This document shows positions 47,571 through 59,020 of a stretch of DNA of 64,000 nucleotides, piece by piece. The position numbers were made by a program, and so were the translations under genes. The stretch is from Wallemia ichthyophaga EXF-994. Taxonomy: Eukaryota; Basidiomycota; Wallemiomycetes; Wallemiales; Wallemiaceae. Below the pieces are notes generated by a model that had not been told where the DNA came from, did not search any database, and saw nothing but the letters and a program-made list of their open reading frames with translations. Each line of letters opens with the position of its first letter. Position 1 is the stretch's first letter. Location of the stretch: the NCBI RefSeq assembly GCF_000400465.1, contig NW_008806279.1:310001-374000 (forward strand). The letters run 5' to 3'.

Positions 47571-48129
47571 TACTATCAACAATTTATACTCTTCAGTAAA
47601 ATTTATGGGTTGTAAGTGTTATTCACTGCGTGAAGATTCGAAGACCCCTTCAAAGTAAATAGAATCGACATAGATAAGTGTAACCACAGAATATTTAAAT
47701 ACAATGTACACTTTAAGACTTTAAATATGCGGATTTATATTGCGATGAATTTGATCGGCAGTACTCTAAACAAACATTCAAGTCTATAAGTGAGCTGGTG
47801 TGGATCCACGAAGAAATTTTATAGATAAGAAATATAATTGCAGCGGTCTCAATCTGAAATGAAACCAGCATATTATGTGCGTTTATAGGAGAAAAGAAGT
47901 AAATATACTACGTGACGAATGAAAAGTGATAACGTGGAATTATGATTAGTAGCGGCAAAGATGAATCGGCTAGCAGCCGATAAGTGACGGAAAAACAGCG
48001 GCCGGAAAAATATTCTTCAAACGACGACGATAGAATAAAGCAGCCTCACTTTGGACTCGTGATGTCATCTTAAAAACTCTGACGAGTGGCTGGAAGTGGG
48101 AACCGACAAGGCTCAATTTATTCCATGAA

Positions 48130-48350
48130 ACAAAGGATCAAATAAATCCAAATTTCAAAGTGCGTGCATTAGGTTAGGGCGTACTGGTAAAATGACCAGG
48201 ACCAACACAATTACCTAAATTTTAAGGATTTTTATTGTAAAGAATATGAGTAAGATACGAGTGCCTTCTTAAGCGCATGAACGAAGAAAAATTACGCCTA
48301 ACGGCACATGCAGCTTGTTGTTAAGCTATCATCACGCTGTACACCGCAAC
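48130..48350 (+). repeat. Outer diverged inverted repeat, left copy
   Basis: Contains ATTAGGTTAGGG (48168-48179), then CCAACACAATT, GGATTTTTATTG, AATATGAGTAAGA, ACGAAGAA and CTTGTTGTTAAGCTATCATCACGC. The same blocks occur in the same order on the opposite strand at 54.2-54.45 kb, at roughly 65% identity. Confidence 0.65.
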
Positions 48351-49368
48351 TAAGTCCAAATTTCTCCACGTCACCCTTCCAGAGCCAAAGTTCCAGAAGT
48401 TTCAGAATGGAATCCAACAACTTCTACATACTGTTCGAGCATGCGTTAGTTAAGAAACGCTTCCAGGAAAATTCAGGACCCTCTTCGACTGCTCATGCTT
48501 TAAGAAGTATTGATGGACGCAGTATATAATATGTATCGTCTTAACAACATATTCATATTTCATCATCATCATCATCACTGTTCAAGCATGCCTTTTCCCA
48601 TGAAGTATCTTACACTTATTTGAAAACTCAATTTATTAAATCTACTTAATCGCTGTACAGCCCAATGCACATCACAGCCGCCTATCACTTTCAAGATTAG
48701 CGAAATTTACACTATGTAATGGAAGGAATATGTTAAAAATGTATTATCTATTAAAATGATAACAATTATTGAATCAATAAGTAGGTGCTAGGACGCAGGC
48801 ATAGATGGTGAATGATACAAGAAATACAAAGCTATGCACGTATAAGGAAACCCCAGGATAACAAGAAGCAGTGTGAAAAAGAAAAGCTCTGGGCTTAGCA
48901 TTTACTTAAAGTTCAAGGATTGCGATAAACAAATAAGGACATAAATACATTCGCTTACCATAATGCGTATTTGAGGTAATGTTGAGAAGCGAAGCTGCAA
49001 AGACAGAAGTCCATTCGATAGCTTTGTAACTCAACGGGCGAAGGTCATAATGAACTAATCAGAACTGCAATAAATCCACTGTAAACATTAAGTCATAAGG
49101 ATTAGGTAAGACAGTATTGTCTAAAATTTTGAATTTTTCTGCTGTCCCCCCACATGGAATTGACATCAATCAAATGGCACCCTTTATTATCCAAGCGCTA
49201 AAAGATTATCTACTGTAGAGTATTGACTCAGTATGTAATTGAAAGATGGTCTCATTTTAGCAACTTTCGAAGTATTCTGAAGTGCTATGTAGAGTCTATG
49301 CATAGAAACATTAACTGGCTTGGTGTTGAGGCCCTGCGCATATTAAGTTATAGCATTATTTTCAAATC

Positions 49369-50231
49369 AACAAACCTACTTACACCACAGCAGTAGCTAG
49401 AAGCAGCATGACCCTCAAATTTGAAGCCATGGAAACAAGGCTTGCTTTCTCTTAATACGAAGGGAAAATTTCAGTGCCGAAGATGAACCAACTACTTGGC
49501 ATATGCTCTTTGGGTCTACTAACGAAAGTTTAATGTTCGCTTCCATTAGATTATAATCAAGGCTCATGAAGTCACTGAAGGCTCGCGCCAAAATGAATTT
49601 TTGTGGAGGCATAAGCGAATCTCCCTGGCAATGCACAAAGGCAGCTCCAACTCCAAACTCAATGGTAGCACATATGTAACGTTTTGGTGTTTTACTTGAT
49701 GAATACAATCAGATCATCATCATATCTTTTAACTATAGGCCACATGCCAAAATCAGTAATGAAAGACTGATTGATTTCGATAGAAGTAAGTTTTATTTCA
49801 GTGGCTAAGAAGTAGTTTCTCTCAAAACAAGGCCATTATACTAGATTGGTGATCAAATAGTACTTAATTTTGCTAGTCATTAACTTTCAATTGGGAGACT
49901 AATGATGATAAATACTGCTTCAGCGGAGTCATTAATCCCTGTAACTAAGATTCAACGAAGTTGTCCTAAGCATACGTCCTTGAAATTTCTCACTCGTTAG
50001 GCTCTATAAAACAGACATGATCTTGATCCAGTTTATTTAAAAAAGAATTTCGATATAATGTTTATTGCTAAAATGGATGAATTGAAATGTTGTATTTCAT
50101 AGAAGCCATTCATGATTAAAAATTAATGTCCTGAAGGTGCTCACAGATCTTGGCCTATGGAGGCCTTCATCTATACAAACGATAATATGTTCTACTTATC
50201 GGTAGCGAGAACTCACAGTACGCCTGTGTTA
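49369..50231 (+). repeat. Long inverted repeat, left arm
   Basis: 863 bp that reappear reverse-complemented at 51257-52120. By eye the arms match almost base for base; the clear difference is one extra G in the right arm, near 51943 (ATGGG against ATGG). The boundaries are sharp: matching stops at AACAAACCTACTT on the outer side and at CGCCTGTGTTA on the inner side. Confidence 0.93.
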
Positions 50232-51256
50232 TCTCTGTTGAAGGCCCTCAGACGAAATAGCCAGGGCAAATTGTAGGAACACTCGTTTTTGTACATAAGT
50301 AAACGATAAACGTTGAAACTGCAAACTAAGCTCGTGGATATAATTTAAATTTTTACAGGAAGGCCCATGGATTTATCAATGAGACATTTTACACAAACAC
50401 AAATTTGTTGGAATTTCATGATTACAAAGATATCTCAGAGTAAGAATTTTCAAAAGACTTCACCAATAACAAAACCTGAATCAACTTAAACATACTTTGT
50501 TCAGCTCCATGAAATTCTATAACTTCTACTTGATAGAGTTAAGTGCAAGCACTTGTCTAGAAACAACTTATAATATACAATTACTAACGAATTTATTGTG
50601 AGGAGATCCCTAGCATTGTCCAGACGAAAAAAAAAAAGAGTTTTTGTGCATTTTGCTTTGCATGATGACAATCAATAAATCTTTCATCGCCTTAAAATAC
50701 CATTATAGATTTTCAATACAACTAAACAGAAAACGCAGCAAATGTTCGGAACAGCGAAGCTGAAAAATCTGACTGTGATAATCCCGCCTAAACGTTAAGG
50801 ACATTGTTCCAGGAAACTTCGAAGAAAAATACAGTGTAAGAAATTAAGTTATGAAAGAAGTTGTACATCATATTCAATCGATAACTATTAATCTTCGTAA
50901 GCTTTTGTAACAAAAAGCTCTAACAATTTTTATGGATAAAGTATTGGATACTTTGATAACTATGGAAACAAGACTTGAAATACAGATATCTGCAAAGTAT
51001 GACTTTGAGTTCATTTGGTGGTCAGGAGTTACAAAAAACCTTAGTCTGGTTGAAAGATAAGAATTAAATCATACCTAATTTACCTCTAAGCTAAAGGCTT
51101 CCTTCGTTATTAAATCCAACAAAAACATAAAAAGGGTTATACTGCCTTAAGCTGCAAATGGGTTGTGCTAAAAACCGCCCGACTTGGTACTTTGTTACCT
51201 TCGTATATGTTTTTACAATCGCCTATCCAAAACCAGTGAAGGGTAATGGGTAGTGG
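50232..51256. other. Spacer between inverted repeat arms
   Basis: 1,025 bp of A/T-rich unique sequence with a poly-A run at about 50627 and no open frame worth calling. Nothing in it matches other parts of the window. Confidence 0.7.
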
Positions 51257-52120
51257 TAACACAGGCGTACTGTGAGTTCTCGCTACCGATAAGTAGAACA
51301 TATTATCGTTTGTATAGATGAAGGCCTCCATAGGCCAAGATCTGTGAGCACCTTCAGGACATTAATTTTTAATCATGAATGGCTTCTATGAAATACAACA
51401 TTTCAATTCATCCATTTTAGCAATAAACATTATATCGAAATTCTTTTTTAAATAAACTGGATCAAGATCATGTCTGTTTTATAGAGCCTAACGAGTGAGA
51501 AATTTCAAGGACGTATGCTTAGGACAACTTCGTTGAATCTTAGTTACAGGGATTAATGACTCCGCTGAAGCAGTATTTATCATCATTAGTCTCCCAATTG
51601 AAAGTTAATGACTAGCAAAATTAAGTACTATTTGATCACCAATCTAGTATAATGGCCTTGTTTTGAGAGAAACTACTTCTTAGCCACTGAAATAAAACTT
51701 ACTTCTATCGAAATCAATCAGTCTTTCATTACTGATTTTGGCATGTGGCCTATAGTTAAAAGATATGATGATGATCTGATTGTATTCATCAAGTAAAACA
51801 CCAAAACGTTACATATGTGCTACCATTGAGTTTGGAGTTGGAGCTGCCTTTGTGCATTGCCAGGGAGATTCGCTTATGCCTCCACAAAAATTCATTTTGG
51901 CGCGAGCCTTCAGTGACTTCATGAGCCTTGATTATAATCTAATGGGAAGCGAACATTAAACTTTCGTTAGTAGACCCAAAGAGCATATGCCAAGTAGTTG
52001 GTTCATCTTCGGCACTGAAATTTTCCCTTCGTATTAAGAGAAAGCAAGCCTTGTTTCCATGGCTTCAAATTTGAGGGTCATGCTGCTTCTAGCTACTGCT
52101 GTGGTGTAAGTAGGTTTGTT
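51257..52120 (-). repeat. Long inverted repeat, right arm
   Basis: 864 bp, reverse complement of 49369-50231 with a single-base insertion noted. The arm ends in GGTTTGTT at 52120, after which similarity to the left flank stops abruptly. Confidence 0.93.
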
Positions 52121-54224
52121 AATTTAAAGATGTTTTGTTTTACTATCATTCATTGTAAAATCAAAGCAGTTAAAAACTGTTACGATCTTGATGATTCTTT
52201 TCCTTTTCTCCTAATGAACCCAAATTTCAATTTTATGGCATGATTAACGATGAGGTGACTTGCCATCCTTAGAGATTCATATTAATTTCTTAATTCGTGT
52301 AATACATTGACTCATATTTATGTCTTTTCGGATCAAGCTTCATTTCCATAGCTGTCACCTCTCCTAGTCCATTTCTGTTACTGAATGGTTGAGAGATACC
52401 GGGACTGATCATATCTTTTCGATTTCTGAATTGTTAGTTGTCGAAACTGTCGAAGGATGGTTGATTGGGCTAACTGAGAAGCGACCTAACCGAATTCAAG
52501 CCAACTGCCGGAGTATTTTGTGTATAGCGATCTTTTATCGTGCATTTGGAGTTTCTAAAATCTCGATTTCGATTGCATCATTCAGATGTCTACACAGGTG
52601 AGTCATCGTATACTTAATTCATATCCAGACCTTAGATACCTATCCCGCCTTTTTGACGAGTTAGTTTTTTGCGATTCCATCTAAGCTCTAATGTGCCCTG
52701 AAATTTAATTGTGCAGTCTTTCTTTCTTCATTATCTTCTGCTTGCTAACGTTTCAGTGAAATCTCTCTCTAGCCATAAAACATGTATGTCATCATGCATT
52801 AGGGAGTTCCTTGTTTGAAATTAGTCTGCAAGTATTCGATTGAGGTACCACTACAAATACGTAAAGACTTAAGGCTTTGGTCGTTCTTTAATCGGTATGA
52901 ATGCATGTATGCTTTTAGTTTTTATAAAATACGACTCTCGTTCGTTGTCAAATAGATCGAAGTCAATGGACGTAATAAAGGGATAGAATTGGATAAGATA
53001 GTTGTTTAATCGAAGTTTTTTTAATTCCATAATACGTTGATTTCAACTTGACTGCAAGAGTGTATAATACGATTGTACTCGTACTATTTGTACAATGAGC
53101 TCGAAAGTCGTGCAAAATGAGCGTTTACGGTACGACTACAACATTCCAAAAGCTGTATCAATCTTGTGCAATGTAATGAAAAGATTAAGATAAGCTGTAC
53201 GAAAGTACGTATATTGAAAGCACTACCCATCCGTAACTAAGTAAGTGCTGAGCCCTAAACTGTTGAAGATAGTCTTGAAGATTTATCTCAATCTGTGGAC
53301 CAGGAGGAAACTTTGATGTTCGAAGTCAATTTCCCGTCAAGACTTTTTAGCGTATAAAAAGGCGAATCGCTGCACCAAGTATATTGCGTCTTGAGACTTA
53401 CGCTTATAGTTGTCGATCTTCAATATAATTGAGTGCACTCGTTATCCTACTTACCTCGAAAACAGGGCCCTCATGTCCCACACTTATTTTGTTGTCAATG
53501 TTGTGTTGTTTAAAGGCACTTTCTTGACTGAGCTGTTGTTAGAGAATTCTGCGAAGGGTAACACATCTTTCAATGTGCCAACTATAACTTTGTAATCATG
53601 CGTAGCTTGAATGCGAATGTGTCGATTTTATTTTCTGCGTTTACATTTGCTTAAGCGAGCTTTGCGAATGATACCTCTAGGCGTACCTGGTGAACTCTCC
53701 TCAATGTCGCCCTGAAGTCTAATGTGTGTAACCGAGACATTTCTCGGATTTCTCTCGGTATCCGAATTTTTGTGTGATGTTCCTGTTTTATGTTCCTTTC
53801 TTATTGAGAATATGATAGGCCGAACGTCATGCTGTTCCGCCCACTTTTCAGTTTATCCTTGCCAACAGCGTTTCGGTACTTTTAGACGAGTGCATGTCTG
53901 TAATGTTGTAGAGAATTCTGGCATAATTTAATTTAGCTCTCTTTTTTGTCCATTACTTAGGTTGTACATGAGTTTGCAACACGCTGTTGCTTTAGATATT
54001 TTGTAAGTGTTTCATTCGTTTATATAGCTAGAAGTAGCATTAGATTGATAGGTGGTGACGACACAGTTAAAATGCAGTGAATATTTTGTTCACCATACTG
54101 TCCCCAGACGTAGTACCCACTAATTTATTTCATATACTTCTTGAAGTTTTTGTGGGTATTTCATCATAACCTTTTTCCATTACACAAAAAGCGATGTAGC
54201 GAATATTCTAAGTACCAGACCGGG

Positions 54225-54445
54225 AAGAGGTGAAGTGGGGCGTGTGGCGTGCCAATAGCCTAACAGCAAGGGAATACCATTCATTGTGTTTCTTCTTCGT
54301 TACCGTGTCTTATAGTTCATTCCTAACTCTTGGTCATATTGGGTATAACAAAAATCTCAACAATTTATAGATTATGTTGGGCCCAGTCGGTCTTCCAGCA
54401 AACCCTAACCTAATTCACACATTTTAAATAGTTGATATATTTTAA
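54225..54445 (-). repeat. Outer diverged inverted repeat, right copy
   Basis: On the minus strand reads ATTAGGTTAGGG, CCAACATAATC, GATTTTTGTTA, AATATGACCAAGA, ACGAAGAAGAAAC and CTTGCTGTTAGGCTATTGGCACGCC, matching the left copy in order. A further related motif (CCCTAAACTAA) lies at 54530-54540. Confidence 0.65.
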
Positions 54446-55589
54446 TTTTGATTTTTGGCGTAATCTCTCGGATTTTAAAGAGTACATTGACCTCAAAACG
54501 GCTTACTCCTCCGGCAACTTTTCAGTTTTCCCTAAACTAAGGCACGCATTTTGATTAGTGGATGACACAAGAATCATGGTGTCGTTAGTATGACTTATTC
54601 GGAATTACAGGATCTTTTAAAGTCTTTTGATGGTTGTGTTCCATAAATAGGCTAAGTTCGAAAGTTTTAGTAGGCGCAATACGATTGATAGGTAGGAAGA
54701 CGATACACTCAAGTCTAATATCTAGCTACTTAATTATCATCAGCCGCTCTCCACTCTATTTCTTCCTCAACTCTCTGAACCACCGTAGGATAATTAACCT
54801 TCATGTGTCTTTTATTACATATTGTCTGATAACCTAAAAGTTTTTGTTCACCTCAAATTTGGTTAGAGATCTAACAACACGTCTATAGATACCCGAAGAA
54901 CCCTGTGAACAATACCGAGACATGGTAACCACGGGATATTAATGACACTTGGAGGCACGTGTACGCTGGTAAGTTTAGCTCCAAGGTACAGCTAAGACCT
55001 TTTTCTCCATGGTAATTTCAGAATTAAGTGCTAAAGAGAGGTCATTAATCAATCTGGTCCATTTGAAGATGAATGGAAAGAGCGATTCAGGAGACAATGA
55101 ATGTGTCGAGTAGAGATGCAAATTATGACAGTGCATACAATGTACTTGAATTACTAGCATTTGCTTGTACCTGGTGTCTCGTAACTGAATATGCAATACG
55201 ACACCAACGCAGAATAAAAAGCGGTAAACATTAAGTAAGAAATTACAAGGAAACCAATAAAAGCTTTAAGCCCATTAGTTTAGATAAAGAACGACTAGGA
55301 TGAAAAAGGTGGAAAATGCGATAGAACTGCCTTTGCTAATGCGTCGCGATTGCTTATAAATAATGGTAAATTGCAAATGTGAGTGTTTGTGAAGATGCTG
55401 ATAAGAAATTAAAAGAGCGTAGGTGGGTAGCGAAGTCATTCATGCTTCAACGCCAGCGCTAAGCTCTTTAGCTGAGTGAATCTATATATATTAACAGACA
55501 AGCCACGTGAATAATATTTGACTTACGAGAGTGAGCAGTCTGTGATGATTATTCTTGGTCATCTTTTGCGAGTCAGCTAAACAGAAAAT

Positions 55590-57021
55590 CTAAAGACGGT
55601 GCACTGCGCCCACCAAAGAGAGGATGTTCACGAGGAACTGAGCGCCGATTGAGCTGTCAACAATCACTTTAATTGTAAAACTGTTGTTCGTTAGCTGATA
55701 GACTGACACACCAATCAACTCACATGGTCTCTGCATCGTTCAGCAGCAGCCTCGACAGAAGTTCAACAGCATACTCATTCTTCCTCCCCATAGTGAGGCA
55801 GGCCATAAGGCAACGCGCGCCGTAAAAATCAACGGACAGTTGCTTATATGAGTAGATCAGCAGGGTAGTGACGCGAGCAAGTGAAGATTCCGAAGCGCGT
55901 TCTATAAGATACTGTACGACGGTGGAGCCCCATTTGTTTAGTGCGCAGGAAGTTATGTTATCGAGAATCTACTCGTTTTAAGCTTGGCAAATCCTGTAAA
56001 ACCCAAACACACCTCATTGAAACACGCCCCAGCACCATCTTTACCGAGAATGGACTGAATGATGAGCGAGCCCGTGTCCGTATTCGCGCAGTGCACCCAG
56101 CGCCCCTTCATAGCGGCGTTGACGGTGGGCATGATATGAGGAGTGTAGATAAGCCATTTGATCTGCAAAGTCGGCCTATTAGCTGGTTATCTAATTTTTC
56201 AGTGCTTCGCTCACTTCTAACGCTTTTGACCAAACATGCGAAGCGTTCTAGAAGAAGTCAGGAGTATCCACAGTCGCAGCCAATCCCAAACGCACCTTAT
56301 GCGTGACTCCCTGAGCGACATTTTTGTCTAGGAGCTCATTTATAATGAGAAGCTTTAACAAAGTGTTAAAAAAAGCTCAGACTCATGATATAACCCGCCT
56401 TGACATGCTCAGGAGACGTCGCCAGCAGCTTTTGGAGGACGTGAGTGCCGTACGAGTTCATAGCGACACCCTCGATCTGACCACTGATGGCATTGACTAT
56501 ACGCAACTTATAGCTAATGTCTTCCACATCAAGGATCCTCTGTATGAGAAAGTTGCCGAAGCGATTAGTCGACAGCGGCAGAGCGCGGTTGAGAACAGCA
56601 TCAACAAGAAGATCAAGCTGTGGGCGCTCGAGTGACTTGAGTTTCTGTTGCAGAAAGATGCTGGCCTGCTGATCAGTCTTGATAATGATGCGCTGGACGA
56701 CCTCTATGTGGTGATTAGACGTGTGTGACAAAGGCACAAGAGTCATAATCAGCGCACCTGCGTAGTTGACATCACTATTAGGCTTCAACATTTCTCTGAA
56801 ATTCAAGTTGCTGTTGCGCGTATTGAGCTTGGCGCTGGTTAGCGCGGTCGTCGTGTTAGCGCTACACCCACGACGACCGCAGGAGGGGCGCTGAGGACAG
56901 CAGGCCAAGCCGAGTTGAGAGATTTGAATGAAGAGTTCTGATTTGTGTATAAATTCCCTGTCAAATCAACGCCGTGAACCCACTCTGCCGTCAAAACTCC
57001 AAATTTTGTCGATATCGTCAT
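55590..57021 (-). CDS. Pumilio/Puf-family RNA-binding protein
   Basis: Binds 3' UTR elements of mRNAs through a row of Puf helical repeats and usually lowers translation or stability. Exons joined by eye give repeat after repeat: DQQASIFLQQKLKSLERPQL, LPLSTNRFGNFLIQRILD, AMNSYGTHVLQKLL, DKNVAQGVTHKNASHVWSKA, RWVHCANTDTGSLIIQSILG, ALNKWGSTVVQYLIERASES, VDFYGARCLMACLTMG and VDSSIGAQFLVNILSLVG. Introns lie between most repeats. The stop is at 55590-55592. The N-terminus is uncertain: a start at 57021 needs a frame change through an early intron, and an extra upstream exon (MFY followed by DDDIDKIW) is possible. Confidence 0.82.
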
Positions 57022-57168
57022 CCTGTAGAGAGATGAGCAGAGCGTGGGGATAAGAAAGCGCTAACTAACGTAAAACATTGCGGAATGTAAAGAATGTAAA
57101 TAAATTAAACTAAAAAGATTTCGTTCCTGGTGGTGGGAGATTGACATGTGGATGGCGAGATGAGGATA

Positions 57169-58292
57169 TCACTGCGGGTTGTTGTTGTTTTGATTCTGCC
57201 AGTTTTGCATTCTAAAACAATGTTAGTAGATAAAATCTACAATGCATGCACTCACGCTGCTAATTGCGCCTGCATCGCTGCATATTGTTGGGCCATTACT
57301 ATAGGGTTAAAAGGCATTTGCATGAATTGATATGGATTGTATTGATTAGACATTTGCGCTGGCGTCTGTGATTGCTGCACTGGCTGCTGCTGGAGGGCAA
57401 CTTCAGGATTGAAATCACCAGCATTGTAATCGAGCTGGACAGGCCTTTGACGCGGTGTGTAATCGACAAAGTCATCAGCATGTCTCTGCTGGTGATGTTG
57501 CTGATTTGGCTGTTGCGGTTTGCTCTTCTTCTTACCCGCCTTCTTCTCCTTCTTAGCAGATTGCTCAGCCTCATCGTCAGAATGCTCTTGCTGCCAATCA
57601 GGGAGTTCTTCATCGTAGAGATTAGACGCATCGGAGCCCTTAACTTGATAGAGTGAGCGAGTGTCGATGATAGTAGCGTGTTGAGGAGCGTAGAAGACAT
57701 GGTCATTGTGAGTCACCAAGTTCCTATCAACAGCACCGTCTTCAATAAGGACGGAATGAACAGGTGCGTCAACAGAGCCAAAGGTTTCAAAAATCTCACC
57801 GAGTAGCTTGCCGTCATGTAAGCATAGTAGCGTGCCTTGATCGAGAGTCTTGTCTTTTCCGGAAACAGAAGATTGGATAACAAGCGTATTTTCGATGAGT
57901 GAGTGCAAGTGACCAACTTTAATCAATTCAACAGATTCAGGGAACTTTTCAAAAGGCAGTGGGCGTATGGTATGTTGAATGAGCTCGTTTTTAGTGTGAA
58001 CAGCTTGAGAATTTGAAGGGATTGGGTCGTCTGGGTCGTTTATCTCTAATTGATTGACGGTATCGTCTACAATAGGATTAGAATCAACTTCCCATTGATC
58101 TTGTGCATCTTCTTGGTCGCTGTTGTTGCTGCTGCTGTTGCTGCTACTGCTACTAACGCTACTGCTACTGCTGCTACTAACACTGCTGCTCCTCTGCCTC
58201 TGCCTAGAAACAGGTACGGGATCAGGTGGTTGCTCAGCAATAGAATTTTCTAATATTTCTCTAATGTCTTGTGGTAACTGGCTGTTCATCAT
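57169..58292 (-). CDS. NAF1: H/ACA snoRNP assembly factor Naf1
   Basis: Nuclear chaperone that holds nascent H/ACA particles until Gar1 replaces it. The Gar1/Naf1 core is present: VELIKVGHLHSLIENTLVIQ, DQGTLLCLHDGKLLGEIFET, FGSVDAPVHSVL and DHVFYAPQHATIIDTRSL. It is flanked by a Ser-rich N-terminus (runs of serine near residues 35-55), a Lys-rich stretch (KKEKKAGKKKSKPQQ) and a Gln/Pro/Met-rich tail. A last intron after QAQLA leads to MQNWQNQNNNNPQ. The start is MMNSQLPQDIREI at 58292 or 58289. Its start codon overlaps that of GOS1 on the other strand. Confidence 0.88.
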
Positions 58293-58956
58293 GGACGCTA
58301 ATGAGGATGAGCACGACAAGGTGATAACACAGTTAATAAGGATTGAGGAGGTTGTGGATAGTAAATTGAATGAATTAATAAAATTTAATAAGGATCTGTT
58401 GAAGTCACACACTAGTATTTCAGTTGCAGAGACTGAAATAAACCAATTAAATCTCGAGACTATTGAATTATTTGAAAAGCTTGGTAAATTACTTGAACAG
58501 CTTTCTATAAACTCAAATCACCCAAATCAGCAACTCATCTATGACAGGCACCAGTCGATACACTCAAACTATAAATCTGAGTTTAATAGGATTTCTACTG
58601 CACTTACCAATTCTCTCAACTCCGCTAATCTCTTGTCTTCTGTTAGAAACGATATCGACGCGTATAAGCTGTCTCACCAGTCTGACACAGACATGCTCCT
58701 TGCTGAACGTGGCAAACTAGACAACTCCCATTCCATTCTAGACAGCTCTCTCTCTCAAGCTTTTGAAACTCGCGCTGATTTTAGCAACCAAGGCGCGTCT
58801 CTCAAGAGCATTTCACTCCGCCTCAAGTCTTCCATGCACTCAATTCCAGGTGTTAACAGCCTTCTCACTCTTATTAGCGCTAGACGCAAGCGCGACTCTA
58901 TCATTTTGGGTTTGCTTATAGCCTTCTGCATAATCATTATATTCAATTACATCTAG
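58291..58956 (+). CDS. GOS1: Golgi v-SNARE Gos1 (GOSR1)
   Basis: Qb-SNARE of intra-Golgi and ER-Golgi traffic. Uninterrupted, 221 aa. N-terminal helices (MDANEDEHDKVITQLIRIEE) precede the SNARE motif ending LRLKSSMHSIPGVNSLLTLI. The C-terminus is the family signature SARRKRDSIILGLLIAFCII followed by a short tail, a tail anchor. The ATG at 58291 is the only reasonable start; the longer frame upstream is the antisense of the NAF1 serine run. Confidence 0.88.
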   Translation: MDANEDEHDKVITQLIRIEEVVDSKLNELIKFNKDLLKSHTSISVAETEINQLNLETIELFEKLGKLLEQLSINSNHPNQQLIYDRHQSIHSNYKSEFNRISTALTNSLNSANLLSSVRNDIDAYKLSHQSDTDMLLAERGKLDNSHSILDSSLSQAFETRADFSNQGASLKSISLRLKSSMHSIPGVNSLLTLISARRKRDSIILGLLIAFCIIIIFNYI

Positions 58957-59020
58957 ACGGTTATCTGTATTCATTTTTATATTGTACAACATTACTATCT
59001 TTCTATTACGTCACTTCCTT

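Larger units (their letters stand above)
47571..55589. other. 8-kb gene desert with nested inverted repeats
   Basis: No supportable gene in 8 kb, against roughly one gene per 1.6 kb elsewhere in the window. Open frames here are short (97 codons at most), mostly start at near-cognate codons, and match nothing known. The sequence is A/T-rich. It contains the long inverted repeat 49369-52120 and a diverged outer inverted pair near 48.1-48.35 and 54.2-54.45 kb, annotated separately. Most of 52.1-54.2 kb and 54.85-55.59 kb shows nothing recognisable. Confidence 0.75.

Noticed and set aside
48308-48529. 73-codon ATG frame inside the outer inverted repeat
   Set aside because: The corresponding region of the right copy does not keep the frame, so there is no sign of coding constraint.
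49415-49708. 97-codon frame in the inverted repeat arm as a gene
   Set aside because: No ATG, no homology, and broken by a single-base insertion in the sister arm.
53722-53931. 69-codon frame in the gene desert (Cys-rich)
   Set aside because: No signal peptide, no splice partners and no recognised pattern; frames of this length are expected by chance in 8 kb.
58123-58290. Poly-leucine N-terminal extension of GOS1
   Set aside because: It is the antisense of the serine-codon run of NAF1; Gos1 proteins have no such leader.
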